Positions 21,788 through 33,700 of a stretch of 64,000 bases of DNA are shown here, one piece after another (within the stretch, counting starts at the first letter, position 1; the number at the start of each line of letters is the position of its first letter). Under the pieces are notes generated by a model. It made no database searches, was not told the origin of the DNA, and saw only the letters and a list, made by a program, of their open reading frames with translations. This stretch comes from Escallonia rubra (taxonomy: Eukaryota > Streptophyta > Magnoliopsida > Escalloniales > Escalloniaceae): the NCBI GenBank assembly GCA_033065855.1, contig JAVXUO010000985.1, positions 248,001 through 312,000 of the forward strand. Direction: 5' to 3'. Made by a program: the position numbers and the translations under genes.

Positions 21788-24700
21788 ATGTTTGGAGGCC
21801 ATGTGAATGTTCCTGCGACCAGTCCACATCTTCGGAAATCTGGAAGCAGACCTATTGATCTTGGTAATAAAAAGCTTTCCGAAGTGTGAGTTAATTATTT
21901 TACCACCTCTTCTTTTGTTCCTCAGTAGATGTAGTTTGTGCACAGTTGATGGTGGTAGAATGCCTGTTAGGTACTAGTGACCTTGGAAATAGTACTGAAG
22001 AAAATTTTACGAATTCAGCAGAGTCAATTGAAATGAAGGGTGTGACGTCACCATTGAGCAGTGCTGCAACTATGCCATCCCCTACTTTGCTATGGAGACT
22101 TAAGGTCAATTATGCCATCACCTATTTTGCAATTATGACATCCCTATTTTGCTATTGAGCGGTGCTACAATTATGCCATCCCTCTTTCGTTTTCAAATTG
22201 ATTGTATTTTTATAAGTGTCTATGATTAGGTTCTGAAGATCCATGCTATTTTATGCATTGAGTATGCCAAAAGAAATACGTATCTAACACCCACTCGCCT
22301 AGAATGATGAATCCATAGCATGTTTGTAAGAAATGAAACAGTAGGGATTAGTTTGTGGGGAGTCACCAATACCAGTCTGGCGGGTAAGTGGTTAAGGAGA
22401 TACACTCCTGATAGGAGGGTCCTTTATGGGAGAGGGTGGGTTTGGCCTGGATCAGCTTAGTTGGGTCGGTGCCCAGGAGGGGTTGGTCCATTGATGAAAA
22501 TTTAGAACCGCTTCTTCAGATTATCTGGAGTAAAATAATTTTCTAAAGGAGCATGGAGAGCAAAAAAGGCCACCTCTGGAGAACATATAAATCTGTCATA
22601 CACTTGCCACTGAGAAGAGAAAAGGCTAATAAGCAGAAGAAAAGAAAATGTACACCTAATGAAATCTGACATGGAAAAAAAAAGGAAAAACAAGGCTATG
22701 GAGTGACCTGACAGCACCAGTAAAGCTAAAATAGTAACGTGGTCCGTAAAATGATATTTGTGACTCACTTTAAAAAACTCCGCAGTATCATTTCTCCAAA
22801 CATGCTCGTATACACTTTTCTTCCTTATAAGCCATGTACTTCTTACATGTATTTGGCTGTATCCGATCACCTTCCTTTTAAACAAAATTCTCACCTTCTT
22901 CTACACCGACGTACGAGAATACTATATCTACGTCCTTTTGCACCCAAGTACTGCACTAAAATCATCTGGCTTTACTAGATATGATGAGGAGGAGTTCCTA
23001 AGAACATAAGATTTGCATCAGCCTTGCATATAGTATTAGGGTCTTTAGGCTTTTCTGAATTAGGTGAAAAGCATGGGGGATGATCTAGATTGCAGGCTCT
23101 GTAAAGGAGTTTGTTGTTGAATTTCTGTTAAATGGAGAATTTGTCATGTTGGCCTATCTTTTTGTTTTTAACCATCTCCTGACCTGATTTACCCTGTTAT
23201 AATTTTCTTATCTTCCCTACTTAATAGGCTCTTTTTCTTTAGGAACTATTGCATGGTGTTATGATAGAAACTTGGGTTGATAACTGTGAGATATACGAGG
23301 ACAGCCACTTTGTGTACACGATGCCAAGTTTAAGGCTGTACCGGTGTATCCAAGTCCATTACTACTCACTTTTTGGTTAATGACCAAATTGGGTAATGTT
23401 TCTGTTGCAATAAGGCCTATCATATTAGTCTGACACATGTATGCAGATTAAAATAATCACTGAGAACTTAGTTTCTTCCGTAGCATGTCACAGTTATACT
23501 GTTTCTGGGCCATTCTATTTCAACTGGCCATTTGTTTCTGCATAACAATTGTCTTCGACTCTTGAGCTCAACATAGATACAAGGTTGCATTTATAAAGAG
23601 CTTTGCACATGCTCACAAGACTTTGATTAACATTGATATCCAGGTGCTGCTGTTTTTCATGTGGGGTCTCAGTTGCTGCAAGGTCAGTTCTCGACTTTTC
23701 ACTTTGTGTTTTGGGTATCATCTCGAATACCACTTTGCATATTGGGTTCAATTGGAACCATGATTCTGCATGAAATGGTCATTGTACAAACCAAATGCAA
23801 AATCTTATTGTTACTGACAACCGAACAAAAACTCATTCATCATTTTGGTGGGAGATAATAATTTGCACAATACGTTAAATTTTCAGATAGGATGGGATTC
23901 TGTCGTGAGAATGAGTGTGGACCTGCGGAATCTGTTTCTATACGAGGCTTTCTTGTATTTTAATCCTCTTCTTCTTGTGGTTAGTGCAATTATTTTGGTT
24001 CAAGCACTCAAATTACTGTCCACATTTGCTCACACTGCATAATTTCGTTACTTTGTTCTCCTTTCCTTCTGCGATAATTTTTTTTTTGCAGACTCTGATG
24101 GTTTGGCTCTGGGGAGTAAATCTGTGGGTGTTTTCTCAAGCTAGCGTAAATTATGCTAAAATTTTTGACCTCGATCAAAATCACCTTACGGAGAGAGAAA
24201 TATGGAAGGTACAATTATAGTTAGAGAAGAAGCTGGTTTATTGTATCCTCTTTTATGCAATCCTCGCATGGCACTGTTGCAATTATGTTATTCTGGCTTA
24301 AGTCACTTCCTAGGAGATGCTGTGAAGCTTGCCATCCTTAGCCTTGCTAACAATTATGTGTGAAATGTCACGAGAGCAGAGGTTACATCTCAGATATTTT
24401 GTATTGCCATTTTATGTATGCTTCTTTCCCTGTTTTTCCATCGAGGTGAGGAAAGAAAGCCATCTCACTAGCGTAACTTTTGTGTGCTCTCGCATTGGAG
24501 TCTAGGGGTAAAGGTTATATTTTGATTGCAAAATGGCTTGGAAGTTATACTCATTGGAAGAACAAAAAAGAGTTGCTTGAGAGACAGTGTGACAGAGGGG
24601 ATCTGTGGAGCCCCATCAGACCGAGCAATTGGTTTGAATTCAAATGTATCTTGTGCCAAGTATTGATTATAGCTTGAGCCTACTTCGAACCCTTGTCCAC

Positions 24701-27700
24701 AAAATTAGGACCAAATAGAGTTAGGCCCTAATTCTAGCCTAAACAGCCGCCTTTCTCATGTACAAATCTATGGCTCCTTACCGTTTATTCTTATTGGTTG
24801 GTCCCTGTAGACTTGTCATGAGTATAAATTATATCAGGTGCTCTATGCAGGATTTGTAGCCCTCGTCACATAGGAGGTTTTTGCCTTTTCAGGTTGGGAT
24901 TCTTACTAGGAGCAGGAAATATGAGGCTGTCTCTCTTCTTTTTTTATTTTTATTCCAGGCATTTGGATCATATCTTGACAGTTGATGAAGAGCATGTGAC
25001 TCTCTCAGTTGCCTTTAGCTGCTTTTCAATTATTTTTCCTCCTTCAGATGAGACGATTCATTACTTTTTAGTTTTATTTCTACCTTCATGATTATTTTTG
25101 GGGTTCGCAGTATACCTGGAGGTGCCACGAAGAATGCAGGCTGATCAGAAGCAAAGTATGATCTTGTTGGATAGAGCAAAGATAGAGTAAGGGCAATACT
25201 AAGGCTTCCCAGAAAGAGCTCGAGGAGTGGCACTGCTGCGAGGGCGAAGGGACGGGGTGAACACCCGATGACAGTCACTAGTCCAATGTTTAGGTCCAGA
25301 GTCAAGATCTGAAGTCATGGTTTAAGTCCAGGGGCTTTCTCTTTTTAAATTTTTCTAGCTCTGACATTATTGAGTGAGAAAATGAAATATGCAGACGAGT
25401 AATATTCTCTTGAGAACGATTTATCAAGCCTATTATTTATAGAGGTTGAGAAGGTGATGCCAGAAACCGACGCGTGGCGCTCCCTGGGAGTGACACCTCA
25501 CGAGGGGGCCACAAATGCCGGTCTTCACAGACTATCGTATCGCATGTTCACCAAGCTGCACGTCTAGAAAGAATGGCTCACATAGCGACAGTGTGGCCGG
25601 AGAACCCCTTGATTTAACCACTAGTCCAAAGCTTTTACCGAGTCTCACAAGGGGGTCAAGAGAGGTAGAGAACTTGATAACGGTGGGGAAGGGCCGCGCC
25701 CAATTGCCAGGCAGACTCGAGCAATGCCCTCCGGAGACCTGTTCCTGTCTCGGAGTGACCCGGGATGCATATTCCCTAAAGGTGCCGGTGAAGGGCCCTC
25801 AGGGCTAGAGCACGTAGACTAGCCACGAGGACACTCTGTTGGAGACAATGTTCTGGAGGAGTTGCCTATCCCCTTGTGGGTCCTTGTGCCGAAATATTTG
25901 GAGCTCGCCAAGGTAGTGTCCTAAAGGAGTTGCCTACCTGACGGGCCGAGGTAGTGTTCTGAAGGGGTCGCTTACCAGCATGCCGAGGTAGTGTCATGGA
26001 GGAGTCACCTAACTGACGACCCGAGGTAGTGCCTTGGAAATTGCTTGCCCAGGGGAGGGGAGTCTTCATGCCAAAGCACTTGGAGCTCCCTGGCGGAGAT
26101 AGTACCCCAAGGAGTAACCTATTTCGTGATTAGTCCATGTGCCTAAGCACTCGAAGTGCGCCATGGTAGTCTCTCGGAGGAGTTGCCTACCTGACGGGCC
26201 GAGGTAGTGTCCTGGAGGAATCTCATACCTGGCGGGAGGGGAGTCCTCGTGCCGGAGCACTCGGGGCTCCCTCGTGGAGTGTCCCGGGAGAGTCGCCTAT
26301 TCTATGACGAGTCCTTCTGCCGAAGCACTCGGAGCTTGCCGAGGTACTGTGTCAGTGAAGTCGCCTAGTCGATGGGCCGAAGTAGTGTCTGGGTGGAGTC
26401 GCCTACCTGGTGGAAGGGGAGTCTTCATGCGGTAGCACTTGAATCTTCCTGGCGAAGATAGTGTCCGGGGGTAGTCACCTATCATGCGATGAATCCTTGT
26501 GCTAGAGCACGTTTGAAGCACGCCTAGGTAGTGTACTTGGCGATTCGCCTACCCAATGGGCCGAGGTAGTGTCTCGGGAGTGTCACCTACCTGGGGGAGG
26601 GGAGTCCTCATGCCGGAGTACTTGAAGCTTCCTGGTGAAGATATTATCTCGGGGAGTTGCCTATCCTGCGATGAATCATTGTGCCAGAGCATGTTTGGAG
26701 CGTTCCAAGGTAGTGTCTGTGGCGAGTTGCCACCTGATGAGCTGAGATAGTGTCTCAGAGGAGTCGCATACCTAACGGGAAGGGATTCCTCGTGCTGGAG
26801 CTCTCAAAGCTCTCTAAGGTAGTGTCTCAGAGGATTCGCTTATCCTGAGGGATGGTGAATGCTCTGGAGTGCGGGTCGAATCATGTTGCACGACTAAAGC
26901 AAGGTACATACAGTCTGGTGAGGGGATGGACCAACGCCGAGGCCGTGGCAGTGTGATAGAGGGCCAAGTGTATAAGTGCTCTGTTGTTTTATAAAATGAA
27001 TATGGGTATCTCGTTTTTATTTTCTAGTCAACTTGTCAAAGATTCCTTTGGCAGTGCATGTATTCTAGGCTTCTGCTTCCCATGTACATACCATTCTTAA
27101 AAAGCCCATTTCCTTTTTGGATTGCTGCTCCATAAAACAAATGCTTCTTGACTGACGACTCTTATTCTACCTTTCTATCTCTTGTGCGTGAACATCAGAT
27201 TTGGCTTAGCCAAATGTCATTATCTAATTGGACCTTGCTCCCTTTATACCTTTGTGCTCATTTCTTACATTGATTAGATTTATCTCATACAAACTTGGAT
27301 TAAAGCAGTTTAAATTCCGTTAAACTCACATTTTCTTCCTCTTCAATTCGAGTCTAAAATCAAATATTTTTTGAAATCGTTAAGCTGTCACTTGAAATGG
27401 AAAGTATAGTGCTTGTGGCTCTTGTGCTTGATCTATTAGGGGCTTTTAGGGCACTTTCTCTGAAGACTGCCTACTTCCATGGCATATCCGTAATTTGAGA
27501 TATTTTAATGTCCATTGGACCCGTTTCAATTGAACTAATATTTAGCACCTTCACGTGCTTAGAATAGTGTGATGCCATGATATAATATGGCATTTGCTAC
27601 TGGTATGCAAACTTTCAACGTAGAACCTTCGAGTGCTTAGGTTAACGTGTTTTACAGTCACGTATTACGTGGTTGTATCGTGTTTGATTATTAGTTCATT

Positions 27701-30700
27701 TATTCGAATATGTCCCTTTGACTTTGATTTTAACTTTGTTGGGTTAATATCCGACTGAGATTATTTGTCGTGCTAAGACTATTTATCGTCTTTGTGCTTT
27801 CGATTCCATATATTTTGTTTTGACTCAGCTCTATGCTATTGAAAACTTGCGTTGTACTCCGTGGGGGTGTGTGTGTGATCTTTGTTGAGCATTATGCTCA
27901 CCCCTTTCTCCTCCCATTTCAGGTTATTAAGTTGAGACAACAGTAGAGGAGTTTGCTCTAGGCATGAGCTTGGAGATGTATTCTGATTTATAACACTTTT
28001 TAGTGACTTAAGAATAAGAGCTCCGTAATAGTTTTGATAAGTAGCTTTTGGGAACCCCAATTTTTGAGAAGCAATTACTTTATCAGATTTTCGCTGCAAT
28101 TATTAGACAATAGACATTGATGTCAAATGCGAACGTTTGGTTTGGGATGTGATTTAGAGCTCTGATTACTTTTTTGAGTTTATAATTTTGGTAAAATGCT
28201 TTGGGTATTATATTTCTCGTAAGCAGGAATATGTTGAAATAGTATGTGAAGGTCTGTCTCCGGGTCCTGGGCGTGACGTTGTTGGTTCCATCATATCAGC
28301 TTGTTTTCAGTGAAATTGTTTAAGTTTTATTTTTGCTGCGGTCTTTAATAGTACACGTTGTCAGAGTTCCTCATTATTTTGATTTGATTTTGCAGTGTGC
28401 AACCTGGATGACAATCATTGTCCCAACTAGCATGACGGCATATCTTTATCTTTACTCTCATGGAGAAGTTTCAATGGCTGCATCCCAACCAGTGTAATAG
28501 ATGCCTCCTCCCCATTAGTTGGTGACAGTTCTCTCATCTGCTTAATACTTTTTTTTGAACAATAAGTTGCTGACTAGGATTTTGTTAGCTAACTTGCTTC
28601 TGAACCTTTTACAATTTATGGTCGTTTTATTTTTACTTTTTTGTACTCATAAATTTAGGAATACATTAGACATATATACAAGTATCTCTGTAAGATTGAT
28701 ATTTTAAAATCCATTAAAGGGGCCAGATATATCTCATATACATATTTCTTTGTGTTGGAATGTTGGAAATAGCTCCTACATGAGCATTATATCACTATTG
28801 ACGTTCTTTTAAGCATCAATACTTGAAGTTTAACGATCATTGTGTTCACTCTCGAGTCTCGTCACATTTTGCTAATAGTCCTTTTCGATGAAAACAAAGT
28901 TTTCTGGTTGTCTGTGTCATTTCTGATAGAAAACAAGTTAAAGGAAAAAAAGAGAGGAAAGAGTCAAGAATTTCCCCCACTTCCTTCTTCTTAAGAGAAC
29001 TTTATTAAAGAAGCAAGAAAATGGAACAGCTTCCGGATAACCAAAAATACTTGGAATATAGGGATATCTGTTAGAAAACAAAAACATATACAATAAGTTG
29101 CATTAAGATATGGTCTATGCCGTACTAATTGATACTTTAGTTGGAGCGTCTTGTATATTAATGACGGTCACTATATGCTGTCTGATATTTCTACCTCAAT
29201 GATGAATATGCACGTTGATGTAGGTAAAAGTTTTCTCTCTCATAAGTTCTCTGCCCTTTACTCTAAACTCCCACTCCCACTCTCACCCGAGATCTTGCCT
29301 CGCCTGGATGGGGGTTCCCTAAAGCTCTCTCTCCCCTTTCTTTGTTACTTTTTTGCTATAATAAGCTGGTTTCCTGTAGCCCTCTCTCCCCTTTATTTGT
29401 TTCTTTTGTGCTGTACTTAGCTGCTTCGCCACTTTGGGCCATCATTTAGTTTGGTCCCTTTCAAGTGTAGATCTTCAACCTTTGGCTGGATCTTTAATAT
29501 TTGGGTCTCCGATCTACCTTTTGAGACTCAAAAGCTTCTTTTAATGCGGTTGAAGTTGCCGTCTCCGTCTTTGGATTCTTTTCATTTTTTCGGCAAAGGC
29601 CTTTCTACTCGAAATTTCATGAACATCGTTTTTGCTTTTAATCTATCTAGCATCAACTGATCATGACGAGGTGTTTTTTCCCGTTTTTATTTTTCCGGCA
29701 CTTTGTTTAGTTTTGCAATTTATGTGTGGCGGGACTTTTTCCTCTGGCTCTCTTGGCAAAAGTGCCTGGGTTGTGTGATGTGTTCCTTTATGGTGGTTGT
29801 TAGGCGTCACTTTTAGTACCGGTTGAGGTTTTGCTTGTAGGCTTGAATTTGATGGATGTGATACTTGTGGTGGTTCCTTTCTTTCTTTTCCCCCGGCCCA
29901 TCCTTTCTATCCCTCTTTTCCTCTATCCTTCGACTCGCAAGTTTGTTGAGGTTGTGATGTGTTTAAGCTTTCTCCCTCAAGTATTTTCTCCCCTAGCTGT
30001 TGGCAGGGCTTTCCCACCCTGTCTATCCCTTCCCTTTCTTCCCTACAAGGTGGTTTTTCCCCCTCCTTCATTTATTGGAGTTGCTCCTTGTTTGTTGTAC
30101 TTGTTATATGGTGGTTTGTGGATCTAGGTTAGTTGTTTTGGCAAGGTTGTTGTGTTAGGTGTTGGTGGTTATTTGATTCATTTTGAGTTGCGTTCATGAT
30201 ATTTTCGGCGGTTTATGAGTCCCTCCGGGCCTCTCGTTTGTGGATTTCCTGTGATTTGGTGGTAGTTATGGCTACCAACTGGCACTTTGTTGACGCCTAG
30301 GACCTTTGTTTCTGGTCAAGTTGTTGCATCGACAAACACACGCGTCCGCGTTAGAGTGGATGCTTTAAGGATTTTGACACCAGACCAGATGGCTGTTACG
30401 CCCTTTTGGTCAATTGACGGAAGAACTAAGGTGTGAGCCGTGAGGGCAAGGGATTGGGCAAGGAAGCTAGCTCATGTATGGTTTTCAAACTGTTTGGGAA
30501 AAAGCAAAAAGGGTTAGGTGTTTGAGTTGATTAATCTGGATCCACTATGGTAAACCTTGGTGTTATTTTCTGCTCTTTTTTGGATTTAATGGGTTTCTGG
30601 TCTTACTTGTAAACCTCTAGGTCTTATGCATGTTAGGCTATAGTGTAGGATATGCTCTGCTTTGGTTTGATTGTAATATGTCTGTGACCTATTAGGTATC

Positions 30701-33700
30701 CTTTATCGATTTGACCTCTACGGTCATGTTCAGCTGTTGTAACTTTGTTACATAGGGTCTCGAGCATGTCCTGAAATACAATCTGTTTGTATTGCCCTAA
30801 GGCAACTGGAAGAACTGCAGTCTCCTATTTACCTAAAAAAGATGAACATGCACGCCTATAAGTGCGCTGTTTTGTGTTCTTACGCTAACCATAAGATTTG
30901 TAATAAATGTTAATGCAGGATTTTGTATGCCGCTGTTGCAATGGTTCTAACTTTTCCCTTTGACATATTCTATCTGTCATCTCGCTACTTTTTGTTGAGG
31001 ACTCTTTGGCGGATAGTGTTCCCCTTACAGGCAAGTTTTTAACGTTGACAAGTTTTTAAAAGTGGGTACTTAGTGGATCTTATTACATTACCAACACTTC
31101 TTGCGTCTGTGGATCCTGGAACCTTGGAAAATGAAGTAAAATGTCTTACTTTTCAGTTTAACATGGATGGTGGACTCATTTGTCAAGTTTGGAATGGTGG
31201 TCAGGGAGAGATAATATATAACTTGTTTCGGCTTGGCAAGTTCTGCTTTTATCTGGTTTAGACATTTTTTTGGCATGTGTCAATCTTAAGGTCTGTATCG
31301 TGCCTTCCTGTCCCACAAAAAGCAAATAAAAAGCATAAAGAAGAAAACAAAACGAGAATAATTATAACACCCGCAAGGTGCTACTTATCTCGTTGAGTTA
31401 GGTTAAACATATTGGTTTTAGTTGATCCCACCAACTTTTAGATGTCAGACATGCCATGGATCTTGTTGCTGTTTGTGCTTGGGCATAATTTGCATACATA
31501 TTCTCATCGATGTGTTTTTGGGTCTTGTATACTGTTGTAAATACTCTCTTAATGTATATTTGGTTTATTCAGGCAATAACATTTGCTGATTTTTTCTTGG
31601 CTGATATATTAACGTCTATGTCAAAGGTATGCTTCCAGTTCTCTATGGTACATTTTTTTACACCATCTTTATTGTCTCATGTTAAGATAATAGCAGTATT
31701 TAGATTTCTTGCAATGTCCCAGACTCCCAGCTCAAGCACATCGTGTTAGACTTATCACTGTGTGTGAACTATGATCAGTTAGCCAATAATAAACTCAAGA
31801 GCTGAGCTTGTAAGACTCAAGAGGTCAACGGGATTTGTTGTGTAATACAAGGCAGCCTCTAGTTCAGCTGAACCTACTTATGTTTTTTGTTAAGTTTACT
31901 TGGACTTGACTAATATAAGATACCTGGAGGTCATCAACAAGTTCTATTCTTGTTTCTATGCCATAACCTCCGAGAAAAGGTAATGGAGTTGCACCTCAAC
32001 CCTCAACAGAATCCAGCAACTTTGATTATACAATATACTCTAGTCGTCAAACTGGATAGCGTTCTTATTCTTACGGTTTCATCTTGTGATGCTGCTCTGC
32101 TCCAACGACTCCTGGGTCTGGAAAGGTTAGATGCATGCAGCATTCGTGCCTTAGTGGAGAGGTTGTTTCCTTGCAATGGAATTATATATAACTCTAATGA
32201 AGCGAATTCCTTCATAACAACCCTTAAAGTCTGTTGACTTTGACATTGTTGAAACCTGGCTTCCCCTTGTCAAAGTCCCATGGTAACACATTTGCAAGGC
32301 TGAAAGAGAAATTGGCAATAAAGTTTTCCCAGATAAGTAATACATTTAATACAGTGGTACAATTATCTTTGCTGTAGAGACTCAAGCAGCTTTAAGCTTG
32401 CACTTAATCTTAGATCACTATGTACACATTTTTTGATGAATCCAAGCATCTACTTCGGATAAGCATTGATGATGTGCTTGTAACTAGCTTTAACGCAGGT
32501 GTTTTCAGATATGGAGCGCTCAGTTTGTAGAATGCTACATCGACAGGTGAGTCATTCTTTCTCTATCTTAGTTCTTGCTCATTTCAATAGATCATGTTGA
32601 ATATACGGTGAACGTTAGGATTATGTAACATCCCATCTTTATGGCAACCATACTTGGAAGTGCATTTACAGCTGGCACAAAAATTACAGCAGGGGTTCTG
32701 CTTTTTGTTGCTAAAGAAATTTTGGCGGTGAAAGAGGTCTATCATTTGTCAATATAAAGACGATCAATTGCTAATTTGCTATTTTAGTGGCAAATTTTAA
32801 AAATTTCTTTGTGCAAGAAACTCGTTTGCCAGTAGCCATGTATGGTAGTCTTCTGTCAAATTTTTAAATAGCTGAAGTCTGAATTTGCTGAAGTTTGGAC
32901 ATAGAAATTGGACTAAGTTATGCTTAATTTTGTGATTTTTCCTCATTGATATCTTTCTCCGGAACAATTAAGTTGGAATATCACTCACTAATACTGGTAC
33001 ATCTTGGATACATCAAAGTGTTAAGATCTTTTGGCTGCTTGTTTGAAACCAAAGATGGTAATACATTGGTGTCAACATGAAGCCTCAGCATCACAATTCT
33101 TTTTATGATGAACAGTCATAACTCATCATTCACAACTTTATCTGAGAGAGTAAGATATTTTTTTACCGGTTCAAAACGCGTTGCAGAACGACCTAAAAGC
33201 CAATTCATATTGATGTTTTTTCTTGATACCTGGTCTAAGAAACGATTTAATCCTATCACATTATATGCTGGCTAACATAAGTTTCTACAATTTTCCTAAA
33301 AGGTTCATAATCATTTTGAGTATAAATGTCAAGCAATGATTAATCCTCTAAGGAGGGCTTTTATGATATTCGCGGACACTTTTGAGTTGAATTGCCTTTC
33401 TCTTTCATCTTTTATAGCAGACCTGGTTTATTGCATGGTAGTTTGTCTTTTCTCTCTAGCTTATGTTCTTTTTGCTCTTGTTCTTGAAGGCCATTTTTTA
33501 CCTTCCACCTGAGTTTCTTCATTTTTGAATGCCATCTCAAAGTCAAATTTGGTAGTAATCATGGTGGTTGCATTCTTTGAAAGTGATATGAATTGTTTTC
33601 TCATAGGTCAAAGTTTGACTGAAATTCAGAGCATGTAGATTTGCTATTTTCTTTAGTCGAAATATTAGGTTTACTTAGTTTTGATGCATGCGCTCCTTGG

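Noticed and set aside
22370..22420. tRNA-like stretch (GGTTAAGGAGATACACTCCTGAT)
   Set aside because: It cannot be folded into a full cloverleaf and lacks a proper T arm.
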